A DNA stretch of 64,000 nucleotides from Pyrenula massariospora (GCA_021030905.1 JAGFMI010000006.1:1-64000), one strand, 5' to 3'; shown: positions 33,947 through 46,015, numbered from the stretch's first letter. The notes: generated from the sequence alone by a model not told the origin. Numbers and translations are program-made.

Positions 33947-35044
33947 TCATTCGTTCTTAGTACCCCTTCCTTCACTCAATAGCCACTTCATTCCATTCAT
34001 GGTCTCCGTTTTCCACCTCTCAGTCTGCTTCAGCTTCGGGAAATAATTCCAAAACAAGTGTGGCATTCCTGGATAAACCGTCGTTCTCGTATCTATTCTG
34101 TACTCCTCCCGGAGTACTTGCTCATAAACCAATGCATCATCTCTCACCAAATCTAATCCGCAAACGTCAAAATAATGGCGCGGTAACCCTGCATGACCGG
34201 TGGGCCAGTTGAAGGGCACAAATAAAGCGCTGTGCACGTCAGCTTTAACTGCCTCACTAGTCAGCTTCGCAAATTTCTGGTCCAGAACAGGCGCATTCAG
34301 GCATTCGTCCTGCGTCCTGCTGAGGTAGCGGTCTTTGTATCTCTCTGGAACGACCTCTGGGGCCAGCGTCGCTCCGGCGGCAACCCACACGCCTGTTATT
34401 TTCGGCGTGAGTCCTGCGTCTCGGGCGAAATGCGCAGCGATAATTGCAAGTTTCGCACCGGCGGATTGGCCTCCAATGACGAAACCATTTTCTAGATCCA
34501 CGCCAAGCTCCTTTTCAGCGTTGAAAGCGAGCCATTGCAGCGCATCCCACGCGTCATGTGCTTGCGTGGGGAAAGGGTGTTCGGGAGCAAGGCGATACGC
34601 CGGACAGGCAACTACGGCGGAGAACGTAGTGACAAAGCGGCGGACGAGAGGGATGAAGTCCTCAGGGGAGCCGATTGTCGAGCCTCCGCCGTGGAAGAGA
34701 ACAATTAGTGGTGGTTTGGTGGAGGGAGGCGCCGAGGGAGAATGTACGAGGATACGGAGAGAGGTCCCATCGCGGGTATTGTAGTGGACTGTTTTTTCAG
34801 TCACGGAAGGGTCTGGAGTAGTAATGTGGTAAGACGCTTGGGCGGCGCGGAGCTGGGCAATTGCCGTCTCTGGCGTCGAATAATCAATCTGTGGTGCTTT
34901 GATGTGTGGGAGCATCTGGGAAGAAAGAATGAGAATTTGTTAGCCGCTTCTAGTCGCTAACCATAACCTAAAAGAGGAACTCACCTCTTTGAGCTCAGCA
35001 TCTATATCTGCTAGCTTCAACCTTTCTTCGCGCGTATACGACAT
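33947..35044 (-). CDS. Alpha/beta hydrolase (HSL-type esterase/lipase)
   Basis: Carboxylic ester hydrolase of the alpha/beta hydrolase-3 (hormone-sensitive-lipase-like) family. Modelled as complement(join(33947..34915, 34985..35044)), 342 residues. The short first exon MSYTREERLKLADIDAELKE was recovered through an intron with GTGAGT donor, GGCTAACAAA branch site and CTTCCCAG acceptor; it joins in phase 0. The oxyanion motif HGGG is at residues 95-98, the nucleophile Ser171 sits in GQSAG, the acid is likely Asp275 (CGLDLVRDD) and the catalytic His306 (GMPHLFW), so the triad is complete. There is no signal peptide, so it is probably cytosolic. The natural substrate is unknown; relatives include esterases in catabolic and secondary-metabolite pathways. 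Confidence 0.9.
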
Positions 35045-35949
35045 GGTTTCTTTCGACTTGTACTCCGGCCAGGGCGTAGGCTCAACTTTCTCTTCTGATT
35101 TATGATCAGGGAACGGTGCCCGACCAAAGAAGAAGACCCGCTTCCCTTTTGTACCTTTCCCATGACACCACATTTTATCAATGTACAACAAGATCATTTT
35201 CAAAATCTGCCTCTACCGAGGCAAGCCGGGCACATATCAACGTCCGCCCACAGGCATCTTCCTGATGTTCTCAAGATGAACAGGGTGGGGCCGCTGACTC
35301 TCCGCCCGCCGCCGTCGGAAAGATTCAAAACGCCGTCTTGTGCAATGCACGTCTCTCAGAGGAGGGGATCATGAGTTCACGTGAAGCTGACTCCTCTCAA
35401 AGGCCCTTTTTGAGAATCTATCCAGCCTTATGCGCAGGCCTAGTCAGAGCGTGAGGAGCGTGAGAGAAGTGTGGTTTGCGACAAATATGCTTGCTCTATC
35501 CAAGCCTTGGCCTGGAAACCTTCCTAAATTTATTATTTCAGCTGAATCAGCGCCCCATGAGGTCCAAAACCGACATGTTTCCCACGTGAAGCGTTCAAAC
35601 ATCAATCTAGGTTACAGGGCATTCTGCCAACGGCCAAATATTCAATACTGCCATGCCCTATATGGTGAGAAAAAGGTAGGGTGGGGCCCCAGTGTGATTG
35701 ATGTAAAGTGCGCTGGCACGTACAGGGTGCATGCGCAAGATACCTCACACAGGCGAATAGAAAAGCTGCAAAGCTCGAGGCCCATGAGGGCTCCAGAGCA
35801 ATAGCATGAAATGACTAACGATGCGGCTCGAAGTATTTTCATTAATTCTCAATTGCGTGAAATTGATAAGGTGCACGTCTTATTTTGCAGATTCACACTA
35901 ACTAGAGCGCGATGCCTGTGGTCACGCCGAATTGAAATGTACAGTTACC
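35045..35949. other. Intergenic, no gene seen
   Basis: Holds the promoters of the hydrolase (-) and the STAND-N gene (+), which are divergent. Frames such as 35430-35804 have no recognisable product. Confidence 0.5.
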
Positions 35950-37000
35950 ATGGCCACAGGTTTCGAGACGGTTGCTGCTGTACTCACCTTAGTTCCGTCT
36001 TTGGTGAACACGACCAAGCGAATAAAGAAAACTCTTAGGGATGTCCGAAGGGCACCTGGTGAAGTCCGCATGGTAGTGCTGGAAGTCAATGTCTTTTGCT
36101 CTATGCTGTCAATGTTTGATGGCGTCATGAAGGAATGCCAACACAATCAGGAGCTTCCAATCGAACCCCCAGACCTGCAAAGAGTTCTGTCTGGAATAAA
36201 CTTCCAAACGAAGGTCATTTTCGGCGACCTCAACTCCTTCTTGGACAAGCTAAGACCGCTGAGACGCACGAGCCCAGCAGCGCAGCGAACATTGGCCAGA
36301 ATCAGATGGTGGATCTCTAAGGGTGATGTGACAGCATTGCTTGCCAAACTCGAATCTATAAAAACATCGATGAACTTCTTAATGTCAGAAATGCGGCTCA
36401 GAATTTTGCTGGCCAAGCGAGATGCGGAAGGCTCGTCAGAGGAATTACGAATTGAAATGTATATTCCAAAAGTCAACTTGTGTGCACAAATTACTGACCA
36501 CGATCTCTTCAAGTGGAGCTTTGAGAAAGCAGCTACGGTTGGCAAGAGACTGCTGTCAATTAGCCGAGCAAAAGATTCACAAACTAGAGCGGCAACTTCC
36601 CCCACCAGATTCATCAGCCATGCGTCGCTTTGAAGACTTTCAAGAGTTCATTGTCAGGCTCGTCGACGAGCGTAGAACAGAGGAGAGACAGCAGCATAGA
36701 CCGCAGAGGCGGAATCCTGCTCCTCCTCCGCGGCCGCCACAGTCAATTGGCAGGCATTACACACCTACACCTCAGCCTAGACCCATTTCTATCCCAGTCC
36801 CTTCGTCTGCTGCGAATACCGTACCTGCCGAAAGGCGATTTACAGTCCGACCAACGCAGACAGCTCGAGATTCTGGGAGCTTTACCTCGGCAGGAGCTGT
36901 TTCCACCCATTCCATTCCCGTGGCTCCTTCAAATGATTTACGATATAGGGCCGTACCGCCCTTTGAAGGTCGCCGTGGCAGGCGATCTTCCACTACATAA
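35950..37000 (+). CDS. Stand-alone fungal STAND N-terminal-domain protein
   Basis: Modelled as join(35950..36458, 36514..37000), 331 residues. The intron AAT/GTATAT to TTCAAG contains TTACTGAC and restores a single helical frame: EELRIE joins GALRKQLRLARD. The N-terminus (MATGFETVAAVLTLVPSLVN and the following helices) resembles the N-terminal domain found on fungal STAND/NLR-like proteins and on PigL-type proteins (PF17111-like). A long alpha-helical region with heptad character follows to about residue 245, then a Pro/Arg-rich tail (NPAPPPRPP). No NACHT or NB-ARC ATPase and no ankyrin or WD repeats are present, so it is a domain on its own. It may act as an adaptor or decoy for a full-length NLR, or in another role; this is inference. 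Confidence 0.65.
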
Positions 37001-37435
37001 GCTGTAATCTCCGACGAAGATATGATAAGTATATGGCTCTACCACGTATAGAGAAGTCATAAGAGCAATGACGAGGCTTAAGTTGCAGATCATGAGGCTA
37101 AAAGGCTCATTGAAATTTGTCAATGAGTTTTGCTAAATCCTTGGAAGATGTTCTACAATTTCATGCACTCTGATTGATATCATCAACTCACAGACTCTAG
37201 AACCCCTCGGCAACTTTTACACTTGATCATGGTAAGGTCAGAGAATATCATTTTCAAGCATAATCGGCTGGATAAAGATCCTGACCTATCCGTTCAAAAC
37301 AACGACAGTGTATCTATATCAAAACGAAATCTAATAGCCAATTACCTGACTTCCCAACTCCTGATCTAGCCTGGGTATAAAATAAACACCGAGATACCTG
37401 AATATTCAATCAGAAATTATTTCTCGTCGAAGTCC
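37001..37435. other. Convergent intergenic region
   Basis: AT-rich. Contains the 3' ends of the STAND-N gene and the epimerase gene. No gene seen. Confidence 0.5.
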
Positions 37436-38557
37436 TTAGTTCGACGATTCATCTCTCTCTTTGACTGAAAGTTCGATGTATTGACCAACAACACTAGCAA
37501 CCATCTCTTCGAACCCTTGGAAGTGAATACCAAGCTTCTCTTCACTGTTACTGACATCAAAAGCAATCTTCGAGCTCAATTGAAACCCTCCAAGCGGCAA
37601 AATTCCATGCTCCACAGCGTCCGGGAAAAGTCTTCTCGCAATCTCTGTTGTATTGTTCCAGTCAATGCTGTCCCCACCATTTGCAGCCAAGATGAAGTTG
37701 TCGCCTCCATCTGCAAGTTCTGGGTCAAGTGCGAGCACGTGTGCCCTTGCGACGTCGTCTAAATGTACGACGCTGCCCATGAACGGCGTAGAAGACTGCT
37801 TCCCCAGGACGAGGTCGATGATGATATCATTTGAACCTTGGCGGACGTCTTCTTTCCGAGTGACTAGCTCGTTTCGTCCCTGGACGTAGGCCGGCATCGT
37901 GCGGACGAGGTCGAAGTGCGGCCTTGTCTGTGCCATGAATGCATCGCCGGCATGATGAGCTAAGATCTTCGATGCGGTCCACGCGGCCCACTGCTCTCTG
38001 GGTACGGTGTCGTTGCTGTTCAGCGGCGGCGCGATTTCATCAGCTAGTCGGGCTGTCTGTCAGCACTTCGCCACTGGTTTGAAGTGTTCTGAGTCGGACT
38101 TACGCCTCATCCGCCCATCTTTAGGAGCCAGCGCTACGATCGAGGAGGTCATGACCACGCGCTTCACTGAAGGTGACTGCGCGGCAGACTCGAGGATTCT
38201 GGTTGAGCCTCGAATGGCAGGGTCAAGGAAGTCGCGCTCCACGTCAATCTTTGAATCGTCCCATGATCCGGGCACAGGGCTTGCAAGATGGATGATGTAG
38301 TCGACATTCACAACTGCTTCGTCGAAGGCGCCATGAGCTTGTGGATCGAGGACAACGACGAACTCAATGTCTGCAAGACGTGGCTGGATCAAGTAGTGGC
38401 TTCGGATCTTTTCGATGCTGTAGGGACGGCGCACGACGATTCTGGCGCACAATCCGGCATCGAGAATTTCGACGAGGGTTTTGAAACCGATCATACCGGT
38501 GGCACCGGTGATCCAAAGGAGGTGGTGAGCTTCACCGTCACCGGGTGGAAACGACAA
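37436..38557 (-). CDS. NAD(P)-dependent epimerase/reductase, extended SDR
   Basis: Resembles the dihydroflavonol/cinnamoyl-CoA reductase branch of extended short-chain dehydrogenases. Modelled as complement(join(37436..38043, 38104..38557)) with an open 5' end. The intron (C/GTAAGT to GACTAG, branch TGCTGAC) joins in phase to give GRMRRPDEIAPPLNS. The Rossmann motif ITGATGMIGF is at the N-terminus, an HLASPVPG block follows, and VVMTSSIVAL precedes the active site. The expected YxxxK is WTASK here: the catalytic Tyr is Trp while the Lys is kept, so classic reductase chemistry is doubtful. No ATG begins the frame; it stays open to about 38617 with plausible residues (GKDEASGLGKLSFPPGDG), so a short first exon upstream, perhaps from the ATG near 38697, is likely but unresolved. 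Confidence 0.78.
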
Positions 38558-40054
38558 CTTACCAAGACCACTGGCTTCATCTTTACCGTCTCTTCGTCGA
38601 AAGTACCGAGAACGACTTCAGCTGATGATTCTTCAATGCCTCTTCGACCGACTTGCAAACACTCGAGAGGCTTGCTGCTTTGGCTCTCCAGACTCCATTG
38701 GTGGTAATTAGGGGGAAGTGTTCCCTTATACGGCAGGCGGGCTAATCTTATCGGTCACATCTGCCGCCATGCTTCATGGCGGTGTCTAAGTAAGCCCATA
38801 GGATGCCTTGCAGGCAGACAGCCAGGTGTACACCACCAAGAGATCGGTCGACTATGGCCCATAAAAACCGGGCTCTGCCCTATCAGGAAAGCCGGGCGGG
38901 GCAACTCCGTGTGTGTGTGAGTTGGACAACTTCTAAACCGCAGGAACCCACGATCCCATGCTTTGAAAAAGCCTGATATCTGTTTCACAGAATATTGTTT
39001 GAGAGAAAGCCTCACGAGTTGACTGCGCCATTGTCAAAGAGAACACTCTGTTTTATAAGAATAAAGCACCGAGAATATGTTGCGATATCGATGGACAGTG
39101 TCATGATTCCCAACCCCTCCACTGATACATGTTTAATCGCCGGAATATCATCCTGCAAGTAATTCAAATAGGTTGCGAAACATCGGGAATGGTCCTTCCT
39201 CACCTGACTTGCTCCTACCGGGGTTGACTGGAACGTGCCCTACCATAGCGGCCGAGTCGTGAAGGACGTTGATGACCAAAGCGGTGTCTTTCCACAAAAG
39301 AATACATAAAACAAGAACAAAGATCCCTGCTGCAGCCTTGGCTTTCTCAAATAGGAAGAGGACATTTGGAGAACTTAGGAAACACGCCGCACACCATGAG
39401 TGGGAAAAGAAAATGATTCTTCAGAACCGGTTCAGAAGATTGGGAAAGAAATGGTTCAAAGTTCGTTGAACCTGTCAGATTATCAATGCTCACGGCGTAG
39501 GTCACCAGTGAAGAAAGCCTAATGGCATTATTCCAGCTGCTCGTCTTCGAAGAGGAAGTACCGACAGACGAAGCGACGCAAAGTACGAAGCATTGAGTGA
39601 TCGCAGCACCATCATTACTGCGTTGTGTCTTTGGCGTCAAAAACGCTCTTATGCTATCGTCCTTACTGTAAAGTCACAGACTTCACGAGAGAATTTTTGA
39701 CTTCATTAAGAGGATAATGACACGAAGCAAGAAGGCCTGCTAACGATCTCAAATTCTGCGCTAGTCTCAAAGAGATCAAAGTGGTTGGGGCGCGAACCAC
39801 GCGCGTCAACGCGCTTCTCCTTCTGTTTCCCCACTGATGACCCAGCCACGCCCACTGTCCCCTCCCATCTCAATCAACATCTGCATCCCACTTCAAGCCT
39901 CTACAAAAGCTTATACTAACCAGAGCGACACCCATCACCGTTCTAAAAACAAGCGTTCCTCACAACCAAACCCAGCGTCCGCGATTCAGCCTTTCTCCGC
40001 ATCTTTAAAAGATCTTTCTAATCCCCGCGCATCCGCGAACGTTGCTCCCCAGCC
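38558..40054. other. Intergenic region
   Basis: The left end probably carries the missing first exon of the epimerase gene. The rest shows only short frames, including a basic 65-codon one at 39272-39469 that I do not accept. The promoter of the RNR-inhibitor gene lies at the right end. Confidence 0.45.
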
Positions 40055-40957
40055 ATGTCTTTGTCTAAAAGAAGACGTTTCCAGGCCCCGATCACGGATT
40101 TCTTCTCCGGACGCCCTCAGTCAATCAGCGACAGCTCTTTAGCAGCATCTCATGATCAATTTTCCAATTCCTCCACTCCGAAGGCGCCGAACCTTTCTTC
40201 CTCCCTCCTTACTGTGGGTATGCGCATCCGCAAGTCCGTTCCTGAGGGCTACAAGACCAAGAGCAACCCCACCACCTGCATACCGTTCGTCTCAGCCAGG
40301 TCCTCAATAAACTCATCACACGAAGATATGAACCCTCCAAACTTCGCGACGACGACCTCGACCTACACGGCCGCGCTTCAACCCTACTGCGGCCTCCACA
40401 AGACCGGCAACCTAGCCGTGCAGACCTTTCCCAACCCACCGCATCCTCTCGCCTCGCATCCCACAGCCCTCTTCCTCGACCAACTCGACCCTCATTCTTC
40501 CTTCCCATCCAGCCAAGAATCTACCACAACCACAACTTCAAACGCATCCTTCAACACCGTCTCCAACCCCCCATCCCACCGCCCAGCCAAACGCCCCCTT
40601 CCCCTCGACCACGACGACGATAGCCCAGACGACTTCTTCCCCGTCTTCGCCCCACCACCCTCCTCCTCGGCGGAAGAACCAATCTCCCCCCTCACCACCC
40701 CAACCCCAACCCCCTACCCCTACAGCCACACCCGCATGCCCGACCTCAACACCCTAACAACCCCGCCCCCCTCGATGCGCACCATCGCCCAACCCAAGAG
40801 CCGCGCCAGACGCAAATTCTTCCCCAACGAGACGCTGAAAGATCGAATGGCGAGCGGGCAGGAGAACCTCGGTCTCGGTCTGGGAGTTGTGGATTTCGAA
40901 GAGGCGGGTTTCCTGAGGGAGAGGGAGGATATCGAGGTGGAGATGGAGGGTTGTTGA
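40055..40957 (+). CDS. Spd1/Dif1-like ribonucleotide reductase inhibitor
   Basis: A 300-residue, largely disordered regulator of ribonucleotide reductase (RNR_inhib family), acting on dNTP supply in the cell cycle or after DNA damage. Residues 5-8 are basic (KRRR), and residues 10-17 read QAPITDFF, a textbook PCNA-interacting (PIP) box with the TD pair that marks PIP degrons read by CRL4-Cdt2; a basic Arg follows at residue 20. Residues about 52-70 (TVGMRIRKSVPEGYKTK) match the conserved RNR-binding element of Spd1-like proteins. The rest is Ser/Thr/Pro-rich, with a second conserved-looking stretch near the C-terminus (RARRKFFPNETLKDRM). Single exon; the start is the first ATG of the frame. 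Longer than fission-yeast Spd1 (124 residues), as is usual in filamentous fungi. Confidence 0.8.
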   Translation: MSLSKRRRFQAPITDFFSGRPQSISDSSLAASHDQFSNSSTPKAPNLSSSLLTVGMRIRKSVPEGYKTKSNPTTCIPFVSARSSINSSHEDMNPPNFATTTSTYTAALQPYCGLHKTGNLAVQTFPNPPHPLASHPTALFLDQLDPHSSFPSSQESTTTTTSNASFNTVSNPPSHRPAKRPLPLDHDDDSPDDFFPVFAPPPSSSAEEPISPLTTPTPTPYPYSHTRMPDLNTLTTPPPSMRTIAQPKSRARRKFFPNETLKDRMASGQENLGLGLGVVDFEEAGFLREREDIEVEMEGC

Positions 40958-41998
40958 GGGACGGTGTCGATGATGAGAAGAATAAGATGACAGGAGAGAG
41001 GAAAGGGGGGAACGTGGCCTAAGATTGTATGCATGCAAGATAGGAAGAAAATGGGCGTGTAGTATATTGTGCTTTTATATTATACCCCGGCTTTCAAGCC
41101 TGAAACAATACCTCACCTGCATATCAAGGCGGCCCAGTATGCGTGTATTTGACTTTGATACCCCCGGACTTTCAGACCAAAACGAACGGATACCACCAAG
41201 TACATTGTTCCAGCCAAACTTCAAACCGCAGAACTCGTCTATGTTTACTGCTGGTAGTGTATACGTCGGTACGACTTTGTCTGATCATCGTCTCGTCTCC
41301 CTCTATCCAGCGCCGCACTTACAACATCGGTCGGTTGGGGGGAAGCTCGGTGACGAGGCGCAGAAAGCGTGAGCGAGTGCGCTCGGTCAACCGAATGCGA
41401 TGATATATACCCAGCTAGGTCGGTAGCTAGGGGGTTTACTGAGATGGGATGGACGTTGCGTGTGTGTGCGCTTAAGACGGGATGAGACGAGCGTTAGCTG
41501 TTTGGGTTGGGCAACCAAGCCAGTACCAGTGCCGGAACAGTGTATGGTATGGTATTCGAGAGAAGATCACGTTGTGCTCGATCGGCCGGGTCGGGGGGGC
41601 TGGAGAAAATTGTGCAGGATGGAAAGAAGCGGAGAGTAGGAGGGAGAGAGAACAATACTTCGATATTGGATCTGGAAATTTTCGTCGCTTGTTCGCTTTT
41701 CGACGACGGCAAGATTATTGCTTCATTTGTATTAACTTTGTCTCTATCCACCCTTGCCGAAAAGTAGATGAGAGAATTTCATATTTTCATCGCCTTATTT
41801 CTGTCCATCTTTTCCCTTCGCTCCGTTCATTGGTTCAGATAGAGTGCTCGGATCGCAGAAACTCCTTGGACCACCTTCACCGAGACCTCTTTGCTCACTC
41901 CCAACGATCAATTCCCTTTCAGAGATGACAATTTGTCCCCACGCGTCTCCCTACTTCCTCTTTCCCTCACACCACTTTTTCCAGCCCCTAACCCTCTC
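40958..41998. other. Convergent intergenic region
   Basis: 3' flanks of the RNR-inhibitor gene and of the Zn2Cys6 regulator. The plus-strand frames (41482-41928) have no recognisable product. Confidence 0.5.
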
Positions 41999-44407
41999 CT
42001 ACTCCCAAAGCCTCAACCTTGCCTGACTCTCAAACTTCTTCAACAAATCCTCCATCTGAAAACTATCATCGCTCACAAAATTCTCCTCGAGCGCATAGTT
42101 CGGAAACCCGGAGCTAAACCGATGGAAATCCCGATTATCCCACTCCACCTTCTCAAAATCATCCAGCAGCTCCTGCGTCTCGGGCGGCAGCGTGACCCCC
42201 AGCGTGCTCGCCGTCGGCTTGACCATCCGCAAGAACCCCTTTGCGACGTACATGCTCGCGCAGATCGCGCGGAGCACGACGCACATGTCGATGAGCGCCT
42301 TGCGGCTCTCGGGGTCGTCGAGGTCTTCGAGGAGGACGAGGATGGACATGCAGGCGGCCTGGGTGATCATGAAGGGTTTTCCGTGCAGGCCGTAGAGGTC
42401 CGAGTGGGTGTTGCAGAGGGCGGCGATGGCGCGTGCGGAGGCAACTTTGGCTGTAAGGCACTCGCGGAGGAAGGCGCGGTCGGCGGGCCGGGTATCGCTG
42501 TAGCCGTGGTGGCGGGCGCGTAGAAAGACACCGATGTAGACGAAGTGGTAAACTAGTCTGAGATGGCGAGGATGGTTAGATGAGTGGATTTGGTGGGATG
42601 GTGACTTAGGCGGTGAGGCGGAGGCGGGCGCTGTGGACTTACTGTAGACAGATGAAATGTGATGTTGGTTGTACAGAGGTTGTAACCTCCTGCGGTAGTC
42701 TTTTTCGCCAACGATCGAGGGCTAGTCGGCAGTCTTGGACTGCTTGACTGTATTCTTCTTTCGAAGGACTATTCTCAGAGTCGAATACTCGGTTCTGGGC
42801 ACAGAGCATAACGTCTGTGAGTTCACAAATGGCATCGGATATGACGAGACTTTGAGAAAGCACAGAGGGTTCCCGTTTAGGGAAAGGGCACCATTGAGCG
42901 TTAGCTTGATCTTTGGTCACCGACGGCCTCGGGATATTGGGGAGTTTTATCCGTGCCGGCATAAGCATGGTGTAGAAGAGTAAACTGGAGATGAGCGTTG
43001 GCAAATGTTTGAGCTCAGGCGTTCGATGGCCGGAACAGACCTGTGTGTGAATGAGAATCCCCATATTGTTGTGCTCTTTGCTCTTTCATCAGGGTCCTGG
43101 GCGTTGATACGTGATCTAGGTACTGAGGATTCGACTTTCTGCTGCAGGCCCATGTCCCGGTACATCAAGGTCGCTTGTGATGCATACATCAAACCGAGTT
43201 TGTCGAGTCCCCTCATGTATGCCCTGGATTGGTGTTAACGGGCTCAGGCTGTTTTCTTGATACTTCTGCTTACAGCTGAGACATGAGCATTAGTCCAGAG
43301 ATATTGGTGAATGACGCTCTTCCAGCTTCTTCATCCCACAATCGTTTAGCTTCCTCGTAGAATATTTTCCCATGGAGATTTTGTTCGCCCTCAATCTCGA
43401 GAAGGTCACGACCTTTTACAAAGTGCTTGAGAGCTGTCAATGCTTGTAAAGTATTGAGGAGTACAGGCAATACGTACGCATCCTACTGCAAGAACAGCGT
43501 TGAAAAGAAAAGGGGAGCAGAATTGAGCCCCTAATTTCCCAGCTTGTGCGTCTCTAATAAATGCTAGACAATAAGTAAATTTTCAATTGCTCAAAAGAAG
43601 ATTTGAGTACGAACCTTCCTGATCGAAAAGTTTAAAAAGTGGATGGTGCCATGAGAAGTATAGAGCAGCGAGGTAAGACACAAATCGTGAATCTGACGTG
43701 ACCTTTGTCCAATGTGCTATCGGTATCATCACCATATCCAGCTTCTGAGAATCATCTCCCACAAGGCGACCTCCTGGGCTTAGAGACGCGTCCAGCTGTT
43801 GACCTAGTGGTCGTTCTGCTTCCACAAAGCTAGAATAACGTTAGTCCCAGACCTTCGTGATCACAGTTCTATAGTTTTTAAATGCTCATGGCCACCTCTC
43901 GTACAGAATTGAAGGGTTTGACGTACGCCGATATTTCTGAAACGGACGCATTATTGCGGATAAGTCGGATCAGCTCGTCGACTTTCGGCCGTTCAAAAGA
44001 GCGTAGCGAGTCGATCAAGTGGGATAGCAGGTCTCTGTGAGTTTGCAATTCGTCGAAAGCCTTCTTGGCAGCAACTTTGCGTCGCTTATCGAGTTGTTCG
44101 TCGAAAACACATTCAGTGTTATTTGTAACGCAAGGCGCGCACGGCGGAGGTCCTGATGAGCACTGATTATTGATTCAACGCTCTGTTCGACTTACAGGCG
44201 GCTCGACGCACTTTAATCTTTTTCCGCTTGCACTCCGTACAGGCCGTAGACAGCCTACGCTCATTTTCAGTAAGCGTTTGCTGAATTTGAACAGCTACCG
44301 ACCCCTCACCTTTTGCCTGGTGTTTTCTCGGTTGGGGACGGAGGAGATGGTTCTCGTTGTGATTGAAATGCAGGCTGCAACGCTCTCTTTCCGAACGTTT
44401 GGGCCAT
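41999..44407 (-). CDS. Zn2Cys6 transcription factor, nine exons
   Basis: Nuclear regulator with fungal_trans domain. Modelled as complement(join(41999..42557, 42643..42984, 43041..43223, 43274..43425, 43478..43563, 43615..43829, 43927..44162, 44212..44254, 44310..44407)), 637 residues; every junction keeps phase and uses GT-AG. The binuclear cluster is Cys38, 41, 48, 55, 58, 65 with spacing x2-x6-x6-x2-x6. It is assembled across an intron at 44163-44211 (KRKKIK / CSSGPPPC) and followed by CVFDEQLDKRRKVAAKKA, a linker typical of one common fungal regulator group. The middle domain shows LGAQFCSPFLFNAVLAVGC and KLGLMYASQATLMYRDMGL, the usual blocks. The C-terminus (FVYIGVFLRARHH onward) is helical. 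Introns are about 49-97 nt, a notably high density for this window. No pathway is evident from its neighbours. Confidence 0.87.
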
Positions 44408-46015
44408 TGAGGGTGCAATAAGGTGGTGATTTGTTCGTCAACAGCCTTGAGCTGATCCAAATGATCTTTATAAAGCGCGAGAACATCTACCGCCGTGATG
44501 AAATCGTGTCGAATGCGCTAGTACAAGGTCGCTCGCGGCCTCACTATGTGTAAAGGGTAGAATTAGGGGGCGCGTGACTTGACGAGCGGGCGCGGAAAGA
44601 GTACCCGCGAAAGGCCCAGAGATGTGCAGACGATAGACAAACATATGACTTCATTGGCCACACGCCGATGGAAAGTGCGTTCGCCGTGCATCTGGTACTC
44701 CAACTAGCGAGCGGCAAAAGTAGCGGAATAGCGGCAGCCGCCATTCTCTTTGCCGCAATGCCGAGCTGCTATGCTAGTCAGGAAGGTGATGCCCAGATGG
44801 AATCAAAACCAAGACTGCGCTCCTGCTCTAGCGGAGGTGGAAGCGGTAGTCTGGATGGAGGAGCATGATCTTTTTTGCTTGCCGGGCATAGTGGATTTCT
44901 ACAGGGAAACAGTGCGAGCACAATGCTGCTACCGATGTCCCTTTGGATATGACGATTGACGGGCTCCCTAAGATCTAGGGGCTAGGAAAGTCCGCATTAA
45001 GGTCCTAGATAGAGACGCTCGTGCGTCCGACCATCGGCTGCGTGCAACGTGCGTGATTCGACGTCTCACAAGAGGATCACGGCGTATCGAAGCATGGATA
45101 ATGGACCCTAGGTACCTGAGATAAGGTAGTTACAAAGAGAATGAACGCAAGATGGAAATCATCTCGGCAGCTGAAAACAAACCCCGAAGACTCGCGGAAA
45201 TAATCTCCGTTTTCTTACATCACGGCTAAACGAGGAATAGGCCGAACATCAGAGAGCTTTAAGTTCATCGGGCACGCAAGGACTACATAGAATGGACCTG
45301 ACTTGTCATAACTTTATGATAAACTACTTGGTGATTACCGAGCGTGAGGTCGGCAGATCTCAATTTACAATGCTGAGGCAACTCTTCACCATAACACCGT
45401 TACGTTCTTGGGATTAGTGTGAGGTTTAGACGTTGAGAGTGTACGATTGTGCAGCGGTTTTGAATGCACCAAAACACTGGCGCTCGAAGACTTTTCAAGA
45501 TCGAATTTGGGGAGTATGTTCTGGTATGGATGTTTAGGGAAGTAGAATTTTGGACAGTGTCTGACGCCCTGCCAAGGGGCCGGAAGCACGGCGCAGTGAT
45601 GTCAATGGAGCGAGGCTGAAATGCTAGAGCCTCTCAGTGTTGATTGGTGCGTGGCGATACTGAGTATTAGCCTTAGGCACTGGGGACACTGCAGGTGATC
45701 GGTTGTCTCCACGCGCAGGGACGCACCTCCTACCAGTACCTGTGCCGAAGCTCTCCCAGCGGGGCCAGCTAGGCGGTCCGACCAGCCGGCATGACACCAC
45801 CCGCGACGCGCAGGGAGAAGTATCTTGGCTCATAGCCTTTCGTGGTTGAACGATGAACAATGAACGAGAGACCTGTTCCTAAGGCTAGTCACCTTTGAGA
45901 GAAGGTCTCTCTACCCTCTTCACCGAAGCGCAACCTCTTCGTCTGTCACTGCCTAATCGTTGTTTCCACGGACTCTTCTTGACCTAGTTTTCCTTCGTGC
46001 CTTCCGCTTTCGAAG
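44408..46015. promoter_or_regulatory. Divergent upstream region of the Zn2Cys6 and EBP genes
   Basis: 1.6 kb without a supported gene between divergent starts. Pyrimidine-rich sequence lies directly before 46016. No site assigned. Confidence 0.45.

Noticed and set aside
38518-38580. ATG at 38580 with GTAAGT donor as first exon of the epimerase gene
   Set aside because: The only acceptor would make a 33-nt intron and the resulting phase does not match the Rossmann-fold frame.
39272-39469. Basic 65-codon plus-strand frame
   Set aside because: Short and Lys/Arg-rich without a signal peptide, homology or neighbouring exon; not enough for a gene call.
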